Shown here one piece after another: positions 1-7,101 of a stretch of DNA of 14,218 nucleotides. A program made the translations under genes and the position numbers. Position 1 is the first letter of the stretch; each line of letters opens with the position of its first letter. The notes under the pieces were generated by a model that worked only from the letters and a program-made list of their open reading frames with translations, made no database searches and had not been told where the DNA came from. This DNA is from an uncultured Christensenellaceae bacterium (lineage in GTDB: Bacteria > Bacillota > Clostridia > Christensenellales > UBA3700), in assembly GCA_910587685.1 (NCBI GenBank), contig CAJUMY010000011.1:1-14218 (forward strand), given 5' to 3'.

Positions 1-6
1 TTTCCA

Positions 7-60
7 TTAAAAATGCACCTCCTCTAGTTGTGTCCAACTTTTGGGGTGCATTTCATTTTT
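7..60 (-). terminator. Intrinsic terminator after pflBA, possibly bidirectional
   Basis: A 9-bp inverted repeat (11-19 with 45-53) encloses a second 5-bp stem (26-30 with 35-39) around a 4-base loop. Read on the minus strand, the hairpin lies about 57 nt past the pflA stop and runs into a short T tract. Read on the plus strand, it is followed by a stronger T-rich tail (51-64), so it may also end a plus-strand gene beyond the left edge. No gene is visible in 1-109. Confidence 0.6.
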
Positions 61-109
61 TATTTTGTTTAACAATTTTAATTAATAAGCAAATTTAATA
101 TATACTCGT

Positions 110-838
110 TTATCTTTCTCTTTCGGCGTTCAATCTATCGAGGAGATACTTCTCAAGTAGCTTGAGTTTGTTCTCGTCAAGCGACGAAGTATTTTCAAGC
201 GGATTGTCGATACCGAGCTCTCTGTATTTATAAAATCCCATCGTATGGAATCCCAGCAATTCATACTTTGAAATATCTCTGTTCTTCACTACCTCGACGT
301 ATCTGTCTATCGCTTCGAAAGTATCATTGACGCCCGGTATGATAACGGTTCTTATCCAAACCTCTTTTTTGAGAGCCAAAGCGTAATCCAAAAACTCAAG
401 CGTACGCTCAAGCGAACCTTTAGCATACTCGCGATATTCCTCTTCGCTCGGGAACTTCAGATCGAGTATCACCATATCTGATAATTTCACCGCTTCCTTT
501 ACGTCGTCGTTCATATACGCGCCCGACGTGTCTATAGCTATATTGATACCCGCATTTTTGAAGAGCGTGAATAGTTCGATGAGAAATTTCGCCTGCAATA
601 GAGGTTCTCCGCCGCTCGCGGTGATGCCTCCGCCTTTCTTAAAGTACGGCTTATAACGCGCTACCTTATCGAATATCTCCCGAGCGGTGTACGTACTGCC
701 GCCCTCGAAATTCCAAGTATCGGGATTATGACACACCTTACATCGAAGCGGACAGCCTTGAAAAAAGATAGCGTATCTTATCCCAACGCCGTCCAGCGTC
801 GCAAAACTCTCGAATGAATGAATACGTCCGTATTCCAT
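110..838 (-). CDS. pflA: Pyruvate formate-lyase activating enzyme (radical SAM)
   Basis: This cytoplasmic radical SAM enzyme puts the glycyl radical on pyruvate formate-lyase. It uses S-adenosylmethionine and a 4Fe-4S cluster to remove a hydrogen from the target glycine. The CxxxCxxC cluster motif is C29, C33 and C36, the same spacing and positions as in the E. coli enzyme, and a GGE SAM-binding motif follows near residue 77. The opening MEYGRIHSFESF resembles the usual PflA start, and 242 residues is normal for the family. The gene begins 3 nt after the pflB stop codon with only a weak AAGG right before the ATG, so translation is probably coupled to pflB. The substrate assignment is safe because the neighbour is a true PflB. 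No defect is visible. Confidence 0.96.
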   Translation of the reverse strand: MEYGRIHSFESFATLDGVGIRYAIFFQGCPLRCKVCHNPDTWNFEGGSTYTAREIFDKVARYKPYFKKGGGITASGGEPLLQAKFLIELFTLFKNAGINIAIDTSGAYMNDDVKEAVKLSDMVILDLKFPSEEEYREYAKGSLERTLEFLDYALALKKEVWIRTVIIPGVNDTFEAIDRYVEVVKNRDISKYELLGFHTMGFYKYRELGIDNPLENTSSLDENKLKLLEKYLLDRLNAERER

Positions 839-841
839 ACC

Positions 842-3064
842 TTACATTTTATCGTGGAAAGTACGTGAGATAACTTCGAGCTGCTGATTCTTATTGAGCT
901 TATTGAAGTTGACCGCATATCCCGATACTCTTATCGTGAGATTGGGATACTTGCCCGGATTATTCATAGCGTCGATGAGCTTATCCCTATTGAGAACGTT
1001 GACGTTAAGGTGATGAGCCATCTGCGCAAAATAGCCGTCGAGCATAAGAGTAAGACGCGAAACCTGCTCGTTTTCGGTCTTGCCGAGTACCGACGGAATT
1101 ATCGAGAAGGTATTGGAAATACCGTCCTGACAGTTACAGTAGTTTAGCTTCGCAACGGAATTAAGACTGCTCAACGCGCCCGAAGCATCTCTTCCGTGCA
1201 TAGGATTAGCTCCCGGAGCGAACGGTTCGCCGGCGCGTCTGCCGTCGGGAGTATTTCCCGTCTTCTTGCCGTATACGACGTTCGACGTTATCGTAAGGAT
1301 CGAAAGCGTATGCTTAGCGTTCCTATACGTCGGAGTCTTCTTGAGATCGTTATAGAAATTGTTGGTAACGAACTTCGCTATCTCGTCGACTCTGTCGTCG
1401 TCGTTACCGTATTTCGGGAAGTCGCCTTCTATCTTAAAGTCGGTGATGAGTCCTCTTTCATCTTTTATCGGCTTGACTTTCGCATACTTTATCGCGCTCA
1501 GCGAATCGGTGAGAACGGAAAGTCCCGATATACCGAATGCCATGAGTCTCTCGACGTCGGTATCGTGGAACGCCATAGTCAATCTTTCGTAAGCGTACTT
1601 GTCGTGCATAAAGTGGATAAGGTTGAGAGTATTGACGTAGAGTTTTGCCATCCAAGCGGAATACTTGAGATATCTGTCTATGACCTTATCGAATTCGAGA
1701 TATTCGCCGTCGTAAACAGGACCTTCGGGAGCTACCTGAATACCGTGAACCTCATCCTTACCGCCGTTAAGAGCCATGAGAAGCACCTTAGGAAGATTGC
1801 ATCTTGCTCCGAAGAACTGCATCTGCTTGCCCGTCTTCATTGCAGACACGCAGCAAGCTATCGAATAGTCGTCGCCGAACATCGGACGCATGAGATCGTC
1901 GTTCTCGTACTGTATCGAATCGGTATCTATGGAAACCTTAGCGCAGAACTTCTTGTAGTTCTCGGGAAGATTTTCGCTCCAGAGGATAGTAATATTCGGC
2001 TCGCAGCTCGGTCCCAAGTTATAGAGAGTATTGAGCACTCTGTACGAAGTCTTCGTGACCATGTGTCTGCCGTCGGAGCCCATACCGGTCTCGGACATAG
2101 TGACCCAAGTCGGATCGCCTGCGAAGAGGTCGTTATAGTCGCCCGTTCTTAGGTGTCTCACAAGACGGAGCTTGATGATAAAGTCGTCGATTATCTCCTG
2201 CGCTTCCGATTCGGTGATCTTTCCCTCCTTCAAATCGCGTTCGAAGTATATATCGAGGAACGTCGATATCCTGCCTATCGAGTTAGCCGCGCCGTTCTGC
2301 TCCTTGACGGAACCGAGATACGCAAAGTATACCCACTGTACCGCTTCCTTCGCGCTCTCTGCCGGTCTCGATATGTCGTAACCGTAGCCTTCCGCCATCT
2401 TCTTGAGCTGCTGCATGAAATCTATCTGCTTCCAAAGCTCTTCGCTGATCCTGACGTTCTCGTCGGTCATCGTCTCTCTGCCCAGTCTTTCCTTATCCTT
2501 CTTCTTCTCTTCTATGAGATAGTCCATACCGTAAAGAGCGAGACGTCTGTAATCGCCTATGAGTCTTCCTCTGCCGTAAGCGTCGGGAAGTCCCGTCAAG
2601 ATACCTGCGTGACGAGCCTTACGCATTTCGTCGCTGTAAGCTCTGAAAACGCCGTCGTTGTGCGTAGTTCTGTACTTAAATTCTTCATAAACTATCGGAT
2701 CGAGCTCGTAACCGTACTCTTTACACGCCTGAGTACACATACGTATGCCGCCGAACGGATTGACCGCGCGCTTTAGCGGAGCGTCGGTCTGAAGTCCTAC
2801 TATAATATCATTATCTTTATCAACGTATCCCGGCGCGTACGAAAGTATCGAAGCTACGTTCCTAGTGTCGATATCCACAACTCCCTTTTCAAGCTCTACT
2901 TTCAAAAGAGCGTTGACCTTATCCATTATCTTCTCGGTTCTTTTAGTCGCCTTTTGAAGAAAAGACGCGTCGCCGTCGTACGGCGTATAGTTGGCTACGA
3001 TAAAATCTCTTACGTTGATACCGTTCTTCCAAGTCTCTCCCGAGAATCCCTGCCATTTTTCCAT
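842..3064 (-). CDS. pflB: Formate C-acetyltransferase (pyruvate formate-lyase)
   Basis: This cytoplasmic glycyl-radical enzyme converts pyruvate and CoA to acetyl-CoA and formate, a core step of anaerobic fermentation and a source of formate for one-carbon metabolism. The adjacent catalytic cysteines are C404 and C405 (in SIACCVSAM). The radical glycine is G715 in the C-terminal RVSGYAV motif. The two-cysteine site and the FGARCNLPK segment mark it as a true PFL and not a choline- or glycerol-type lyase. At 740 residues it is slightly shorter than the E. coli enzyme, which is usual for Firmicutes. The start is fixed by a strong AGGAGG (complement of 3073-3078). It is the first gene of pflB-pflA, preceded by a promoter and a ZTP riboswitch, so expression probably follows 10-formyl-tetrahydrofolate status. 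Confidence 0.98.
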   Translation of the reverse strand: MEKWQGFSGETWKNGINVRDFIVANYTPYDGDASFLQKATKRTEKIMDKVNALLKVELEKGVVDIDTRNVASILSYAPGYVDKDNDIIVGLQTDAPLKRAVNPFGGIRMCTQACKEYGYELDPIVYEEFKYRTTHNDGVFRAYSDEMRKARHAGILTGLPDAYGRGRLIGDYRRLALYGMDYLIEEKKKDKERLGRETMTDENVRISEELWKQIDFMQQLKKMAEGYGYDISRPAESAKEAVQWVYFAYLGSVKEQNGAANSIGRISTFLDIYFERDLKEGKITESEAQEIIDDFIIKLRLVRHLRTGDYNDLFAGDPTWVTMSETGMGSDGRHMVTKTSYRVLNTLYNLGPSCEPNITILWSENLPENYKKFCAKVSIDTDSIQYENDDLMRPMFGDDYSIACCVSAMKTGKQMQFFGARCNLPKVLLMALNGGKDEVHGIQVAPEGPVYDGEYLEFDKVIDRYLKYSAWMAKLYVNTLNLIHFMHDKYAYERLTMAFHDTDVERLMAFGISGLSVLTDSLSAIKYAKVKPIKDERGLITDFKIEGDFPKYGNDDDRVDEIAKFVTNNFYNDLKKTPTYRNAKHTLSILTITSNVVYGKKTGNTPDGRRAGEPFAPGANPMHGRDASGALSSLNSVAKLNYCNCQDGISNTFSIIPSVLGKTENEQVSRLTLMLDGYFAQMAHHLNVNVLNRDKLIDAMNNPGKYPNLTIRVSGYAVNFNKLNKNQQLEVISRTFHDKM

Positions 3065-3225
3065 TTTCCATTCCTCCTGTCTGTATAAAAAACTTTTATT
3101 TCCAAAGCCGCCGCCGATAACCTATGGCTTACAGCGACAGCAGACGTTAATACCGTCTAAAGGCATTATTTACTTCTGCCATCAATTTAGACAAAACCGC
3201 CTGAACAAACTACGGTAAAGTAATT
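3065..3225 (-). promoter_or_regulatory. pflB leader downstream of the ZTP aptamer, with competing hairpins
   Basis: About 160 nt separate the aptamer from the pflB start. Two hairpins compete for one strand. The first pairs 3155-3161 with 3186-3192 (7 bp, with a 4-bp inner stem 3162-3165/3177-3180). The second pairs 3142-3146 with 3154-3158. The same strand (3153-3158) is also complementary over 6 bases to the aptamer's conserved 3' element (3231-3236). This is what a switch region would look like. I see no stem running directly into a T tract, so control of translation initiation is at least as likely as termination. The structures were found by eye and have not been energy-ranked. Confidence 0.4.
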
Positions 3226-3299
3226 AGCCCAGACGGTCGACTCTCACGCTTAACACTACTCCACCATAGTCTCCTATGTTATCCGTCAGTCGTAGTGTA
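3226..3299 (-). ncRNA. ZTP/ZMP riboswitch (pfl motif) aptamer
   Basis: The minus strand matches the pfl-motif riboswitch, which binds ZMP/ZTP, the purine intermediate that builds up when 10-formyl-tetrahydrofolate is short. P1 is a perfect 7-bp stem (3292-3298 with 3253-3259). P2 is a 5-bp stem with a GAGA tetraloop (3265-3269/3274-3278). The P1/P2 junction carries GACTGACGGA, and after a 15-nt linker comes the conserved ACCGTCTGGGC (ending near 3227). The pseudoknot pairs GACGG (complement of 3283-3287) with CCGTC (complement of 3232-3236). Both conserved blocks match what I recall of the Fusobacterium ulcerans aptamer. It lies in the pflB 5' leader, the setting that gave the motif its name. 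Confidence 0.9.
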
Positions 3300-3314
3300 T
3301 CTCTTTTTTAATAA

Positions 3315-3343
3315 ATAATACCATATATCGAAGGCAATGTAAA
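3315..3343 (-). promoter_or_regulatory. Sigma-A promoter of pflBA
   Basis: On the minus strand, a -35 TTTACA (3338-3343) and a -10 TATTAT (3315-3320) are separated by exactly 17 nt. Each hexamer matches consensus at 5 of 6 bases. The predicted start of transcription, near 3308, is just ahead of the ZTP aptamer, as expected for a riboswitch leader. Confidence 0.75.
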
Positions 3344-3429
3344 GTGTTTAGCGGAAGTTTATGGAAAGCGAATAAAAAGTAAAGCGAGACCGCCGTTTTC
3401 AGATCTCTCCGCCGCTAATATTTCAAACG

Positions 3430-3454
3430 AAGAAAATCAAAGACACACTTTGAT
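3430..3454 (-). terminator. Intrinsic terminator after the riboflavin transporter gene
   Basis: On the minus strand a perfect 7-bp stem (3448-3454 with 3436-3442) closes a 5-nt loop and is followed by TTTTCTT. It begins about 9 nt past the stop codon of the ECF S gene, so that gene is a separate unit from pflBA. The stem is A/T-rich, so the terminator may be leaky. Confidence 0.6.
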
Positions 3455-3462
3455 ATCTTACG

Positions 3463-4092
3463 TCAAACGTCACGATCTATGTCGTCTTCGCGACCTTCAT
3501 TATCCTTGTCTTCACTCTTATCCTGCGGATATTTGCATACATATAGATACCTTTTAGCTACCGTATCAAGTCTTGCGACGAATACCGCGACCGAAGCTAC
3601 TACGACAGAGATCGCTCCCTGAATGAGATTGCCGACGGATTCCGTCAAAGCGGTCTTTATCATTCCGTTATTGAGAATAAGAGACGTTACGAAATATCCC
3701 AGCGTCATAACGAGAGCCGCCGCTATCATCCCGCCAATAGTTATGAGTATCCTCGCGATACCGCTTAGCCTATTCTTGCTCTCGAGATTAAAGGCATAGT
3801 ATGAAACGAGTCCCGCTACCAACCCTTCGAGTCCCTTAACTATAAGAGTAAACGGCGCAAACGCCGCGTAGCCGCCGACAAAGTCGGCTATCATCGAACC
3901 TATTCCGCCGATGAACGCCGCGGGCAACGCCCCAAGAAGAGACGCGCTGATAAAAATGAGCGAATCGCCTATATTGATATTGCCGCCGACGCCGTTAGGT
4001 ATATTGACGTATACCGTAACGACGCACGTTAGCGCGGTCATGACGGCGGTTATTACGAGTTTGAGCGTTCTTGACTTTATTGTGTTATTCAT
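3463..4092 (-). CDS. ribU: Riboflavin ECF transporter S component (RibU-like)
   Basis: This is a predicted membrane substrate-binding subunit of an energy-coupling-factor transporter. It would work with a shared EcfA/EcfT module encoded elsewhere. The 209 residues form about five or six hydrophobic segments. The centre carries the S-component pattern INIGDSLIF (39-47), then GSMIADFVGGYAAFAP (65-80) and IVKGLEGLVAG (84-94), typical of the ECF riboflavin-type family (PF07155). The substrate call rests mainly on the FMN riboswitch in the leader, because sequence alone does not fix S-component substrates. The C-terminal 20 or so residues are highly charged and probably cytoplasmic. The start has a GAGGAG site (complement of 4100-4105) that is buried in a hairpin. 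It is monocistronic, ending at its own terminator. Confidence 0.85.
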   Translation of the reverse strand: MNNTIKSRTLKLVITAVMTALTCVVTVYVNIPNGVGGNINIGDSLIFISASLLGALPAAFIGGIGSMIADFVGGYAAFAPFTLIVKGLEGLVAGLVSYYAFNLESKNRLSGIARILITIGGMIAAALVMTLGYFVTSLILNNGMIKTALTESVGNLIQGAISVVVASVAVFVARLDTVAKRYLYVCKYPQDKSEDKDNEGREDDIDRDV

Positions 4093-4097
4093 AAAAA

Positions 4098-4126
4098 TAC
4101 TCCTCGAACTAATTGGTCAAGGAGTA
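4098..4126 (-). promoter_or_regulatory. Hairpin covering the ribosome binding site of the riboflavin transporter gene
   Basis: The ribosome binding site of the 4092 start (GAGGAGTA, read from about 4105) forms one side of a perfect 7-bp stem, 4098-4104 with 4120-4126. After one mismatch two more pairs close a 9-nt loop. When folded, the site would be hidden from ribosomes. It lies downstream of a separate intrinsic terminator, so it could act as a second output of the FMN riboswitch or simply as an independent brake. Confidence 0.5.
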
Positions 4127-4138
4127 GAAAAGATAGCT

Positions 4139-4163
4139 AAAAAAATCTCCGCGTACGCAGAGA
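4139..4163 (-). terminator. Riboswitch-linked intrinsic terminator (attenuator)
   Basis: On the minus strand a 6-bp stem containing one G-T pair closes a CGTACG loop and is followed at once by seven T residues (complement of 4139-4145). It lies between the FMN aptamer and the transporter start codon, so transcripts that stop here would not include the gene. This fits transcriptional control by FMN. The distance from the aptamer (about 150 nt) is larger than usual. Confidence 0.65.
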
Positions 4164-4311
4164 CCTTAAGATACAAACGAAGCCTTCTGCATATAATAAC
4201 GAAACGGAACACCTCGCATTTTGAAAGTCATATACTTCGATCGCCAGTAATACGCCCAAAATCAATGTATGCCGCCCGTATCCATCGCTACGCAAAATAC
4301 AAGCTGCGCCG

Positions 4312-4444
4312 TATATGGCTCTCTCCCATCCAGACTTTACTGACGGTTGCGGAATCTCACCGCATCGGCTGTTGGGGCTGTTGGACTAATCGGCTTTTCG
4401 CCGCATCACCACCGGTCGGGTACACCCTGCCCAAAGTTCCATAA
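4312..4444 (-). ncRNA. FMN riboswitch (RFN element)
   Basis: The minus strand carries the diagnostic RFN blocks in order: GGGCAGGGTG, then CCCGACCGGTGGTGAT, a variable hairpin region, GGTGAGATTCCGCAACCG, and the 3' block CAGTAAAGTCTGGATGGGAG. The P1 stem can be closed by TATGG near 4440-4444 with CCATA near 4314-4318, plus further pairs. RFN elements bind FMN and lower expression of riboflavin synthesis or uptake genes when FMN is plentiful. Here the gene downstream is an ECF S component, which is the reason for calling it a riboflavin importer. Confidence 0.95.
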
Positions 4445-4463
4445 CGTTATTTAATTTTAATTA

Positions 4464-4492
4464 ATTATAACACCGCAAGAATACGCTGTCAA
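4464..4492 (-). promoter_or_regulatory. Consensus sigma-A promoter of the FMN-riboswitch transcript
   Basis: The minus strand has a perfect -35 TTGACA (4487-4492), a 17-nt spacer, and a perfect -10 TATAAT (4464-4469). The expected start, near 4457, precedes the FMN aptamer by about a dozen nucleotides. A full-consensus promoter suggests strong constant initiation, with control left to the riboswitch. Nothing else is visible between it and the catalase terminator. Confidence 0.9.
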
Positions 4493-4570
4493 CGGTTTTG
4501 AAAGATTTCTCCTATAAAACGAATAGCGGCTCGTTATACTTGCGATAACGATAATTGATATCGACAATAT

Positions 4571-4603
4571 AAAAAGCCGCCTTTGATCGATAAGACGGCT
4601 TTT
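4571..4603 (-). terminator. Intrinsic terminator after the catalase gene
   Basis: On the minus strand AAAAGCCG pairs with CGGCTTTT, extended inward by four more pairs (one G-T), around a loop of about 8 nt. It ends in a T tract and lies about 45 nt past the catalase stop. Because both arms carry A/T runs it could also work in the other direction. Confidence 0.8.
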
Positions 4604-4646
4604 CCCATACCTTATATACGACCGCTCCTCAAGCGGCGTTATTATC

Positions 4647-6803
4647 TTAGGAGATCACTCCCGCAACGTCGGCTTCTCTCTCCCAGTGTCTTCCCGCGCC
4701 TACGAGATAAACCATTCTATCGACGCACTCTTTACTCGGTATTGAGTTGCACGACACGAGAAGTCCCTTGCTCTCAATATATCCGTTATTTCCGCACTCG
4801 AGCGCATCGACTGCCGTGATCCCGCACTTTTCAAGTATCTTTTTACTTCCGCCGACGAGCATAACGGGCTTTAAGTGCTTATATGCGTCGTTCACGAATC
4901 CCAGCGCGTATCCGCAGCCGAGCAAAGTCGCGATACCTGCGTTATCGGGAACGAATACCGCGTTATAGAGGACAGAAGAAGTAGTTGCGAACGTCTCCGC
5001 CGCGGTGACGCCTACTCCGCTCGACGAAGTTATAGTTCCCTGTCTGTCGGCTACGACTTCGACGTTAGCGCCGACGCCTATAAGCGCGTTGCATACGCTG
5101 TCGAAACATTCCTTATTGAATCCGTCGGAAATGAGAACGGCTACCTTCCTGCCCTTAGGACAGTTGGGCTGGCACAGCATACTGAGAGCCGGCGAAGACG
5201 CTTTGCTGGCGACGGGCTTTAGCTTCGCAGGAGGCGTCGCTCCGCACCTTAAGGCGACGGCGCTGCTGAGTTCGCCGTCTATATGATTGAGCAGATCGAC
5301 GGCTTTCTGTCTCACGTTCACGCTCTTACACTTTCCAAGCTCGAAAGCCAACGCGAGGATGATGTGTTTTTTCTCGACGCTCGACATACTGTTCCAAAAC
5401 ATCGCGGGCTGTGAGAAGAAATCCATGAATCTTTCCGCTCTGTCTCTCGTCACGTAACCGTTCACCGACGCGGGCATATGATTGAACTGACTTTCGCTGT
5501 TCGACGCAGGATGCGGTTCGCCGTCGGCTATAGCGTTCCTGTAGTAAGCGCTCACGCCCTCGTCAATCGACATACGGTGCATACCGTCGCGCTGGTTGTT
5601 ATTGATAGGCGCGATAGGCTTATTGATCGGTATTTCGTGAAAATTCGGTCCGCCGAGTCTCGATATCTGCGTATCGAGATAAGAAAAGAGTCTGCCTTGC
5701 AACAGAGGATCGTCGCTAAGATCGATACCTGCGACAAGATTTGCCGGACAGAACGCTACCTGCTCCGTCTCGGCGAAGTAATTCGTAACGTTCCTGTTGA
5801 GCGTCATCTTTCCTATTCTCTGAACGGGGATGATTTCCTCCGGCCACAGTTTAGTCGCGTCGAGAATATCAAAATCGAACTTGAACTCGTCCTTCGGGTC
5901 GAGAACCTGTATTCCGAGTTCCCACGAAGGATAGTTTCCGTTTTCAATGTTGATGAAAAGGTCTCTTCTATTGAAGTCGGGGTCTTCTCCCGCTATTTTC
6001 TGAGCTTCGTCCCATACGAGCGAATGAACGCCTTGAAGCGACTTCCAATGGAATTTCACGAACTTAAATTCGCCTTTGGCGTTGACGAATTTGAAGGTGT
6101 GTATACCGAAACCGTCCATCGTACGATAGGATTCGGGTATCGCTCTGTCCGACATGAGCCAAATCATATTGTGAGCCGTCTCGGGATTGTTTCCGATGAA
6201 ATCCCAGAACGTGTCGTGCGCCGACTGCGCCTGCGGAATCTCGTTATTCGGTTCGGGCTTTAGAGCGTGGATGAGATCCGGGAATTTTATCGCGTCCTGT
6301 ATAAAGAATACGGGCATATTGTTGGCGACAAGGTCGTAATTGCCCTCTTTGGTATAGAATTTCGTTGCGAATCCTCTTACGTCTCTCACCGTATCCGCAG
6401 AACCTCTAAAGCCTGCGACGGTCGAAAAGCGTACGAATACGGGAGTCTTCTCCTTGGGGTCGCGTAAAAAGCTAGCCATAGTTATATCCGACATATCCTT
6501 GTACACTTCAAAATAGCCGTGCGCTCCGAAACCTCTCGCGTGAACGACTCGTTCGGGAATACGCTCGTGGTCAAAATGAGTTATCTTCTCTCTTAAGACA
6601 AAATCTTCGAGAAGAACGGGACCTCTCTTGCCCGCCTTGAGGCTCTCCTGATCGTTCCTTATCCCGAGTCCCATATTAGTGGTCAACTTATTATCGTCGT
6701 GCTTTACTCTCGCCCTGTCGATCTCAGCCGTTTTAGGATTGTCGAAGCTCTCGAGAGCAGGCTCGCTTCCCTTAGGCGCGGAACATCTCTTCTTATCCTT
6801 CAT
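4647..6803 (-). CDS. katE: Large-subunit heme catalase (HPII/KatE type)
   Basis: This is a predicted cytoplasmic hydroperoxidase that breaks hydrogen peroxide into water and oxygen. The 718 residues carry the clade 2 layout: a heme catalase core (about 60-520), a low-complexity linker (about 520-548), and a flavodoxin/DJ-1-like C-terminal domain (about 551-718, starting GRKVAVLISDGF). The distal histidine is H88 in RVVHARGF, the distal asparagine N161 in VANNMPVFF, and the heme-ligand tyrosine Y375 in RLFSYLDTQ. All three sit 40 residues before their E. coli HPII counterparts. With that offset, position 352 is Cys where HPII has His392, so the HPII His-Tyr crosslink should be absent. GGAGGT precedes the ATG. 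It is a single gene, flanked by terminators and separate from the rubrerythrin operon upstream. Confidence 0.95.
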   Translation of the reverse strand: MKDKKRCSAPKGSEPALESFDNPKTAEIDRARVKHDDNKLTTNMGLGIRNDQESLKAGKRGPVLLEDFVLREKITHFDHERIPERVVHARGFGAHGYFEVYKDMSDITMASFLRDPKEKTPVFVRFSTVAGFRGSADTVRDVRGFATKFYTKEGNYDLVANNMPVFFIQDAIKFPDLIHALKPEPNNEIPQAQSAHDTFWDFIGNNPETAHNMIWLMSDRAIPESYRTMDGFGIHTFKFVNAKGEFKFVKFHWKSLQGVHSLVWDEAQKIAGEDPDFNRRDLFINIENGNYPSWELGIQVLDPKDEFKFDFDILDATKLWPEEIIPVQRIGKMTLNRNVTNYFAETEQVAFCPANLVAGIDLSDDPLLQGRLFSYLDTQISRLGGPNFHEIPINKPIAPINNNQRDGMHRMSIDEGVSAYYRNAIADGEPHPASNSESQFNHMPASVNGYVTRDRAERFMDFFSQPAMFWNSMSSVEKKHIILALAFELGKCKSVNVRQKAVDLLNHIDGELSSAVALRCGATPPAKLKPVASKASSPALSMLCQPNCPKGRKVAVLISDGFNKECFDSVCNALIGVGANVEVVADRQGTITSSSGVGVTAAETFATTSSVLYNAVFVPDNAGIATLLGCGYALGFVNDAYKHLKPVMLVGGSKKILEKCGITAVDALECGNNGYIESKGLLVSCNSIPSKECVDRMVYLVGAGRHWEREADVAGVIS

Positions 6804-6829
6804 GATTTATTACCTCCAAATGTAATTAT

Positions 6830-6861
6830 TTTAATTCTTCGAATAATTAAATCATTGCCAA
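6830..6861 (-). promoter_or_regulatory. Catalase promoter with an overlapping palindrome (possible operator)
   Basis: A 22-bp palindrome at 6830-6851 has 10 of its 11 pairs matched around a central TTCGAA. It overlaps a plausible but imperfect promoter on the minus strand: TTGGCA (6856-6861), 16 nt, then AAGAAT (6834-6839). It lies 27 bp upstream of the catalase ATG, so a bound protein would block the -10 region. It does not match the PerR box I know (a 7-1-7 TTATAAT repeat), and the regulator is unknown. The rest of 6862-7032 is A/T-rich and I see no further gene there. Confidence 0.4.
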
Positions 6862-7032
6862 CTTTGAGCGAATAATAACTAAACGCCCTTATTTATACGG
6901 GATAAGTTCCAAAACGACGAGTTTTTCAAACCAGCAGAACGAACTGTAAAGCGATAAAACTTCTTAATACGGTAAGAAAAATAAAAACATTTACCACCGC
7001 TTATCTATTCTGCGACCGCGATCGCAATATAT

Positions 7033-7069
7033 AAAAAACGCCAGTCGGCAAAAAATACCGACAGGCGTA
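7033..7069 (-). terminator. Intrinsic terminator after rubrerythrin
   Basis: On the minus strand a 5-bp outer stem and a 5-bp inner stem, split by one mismatch, enclose a T-rich loop. They are followed by six T residues (complement of 7033-7038). It lies about 33 nt past the rubrerythrin stop and ends the two-gene operon. Confidence 0.85.
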
Positions 7070-7101
7070 TTCGTAAAATCAATAATGCAACGCGTAAACG
7101 C

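Noticed and set aside
20..53. The sequence around TGTCCAACTTTTGGGG looked like the end of an insertion sequence
   Set aside because: No transposase, target duplication or second copy is in the window, and the inverted repeat is well explained as the pflBA terminator. A search for further genomic copies would settle it.
1196..2776. Long plus-strand reading frames opposite pflB
   Set aside because: They are antisense shadows of the conserved pflB coding sequence, without ribosome sites or recognisable protein features.
5478..6263. Plus-strand frame of 261 codons opposite the catalase gene
   Set aside because: It lies wholly antisense to a clearly conserved catalase; its length is a side effect of codon bias on the real strand.
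7013..7027. GCGATCGC palindrome near the rubrerythrin terminator
   Set aside because: It is a single short palindrome with no partner element; not distinguishable from chance.
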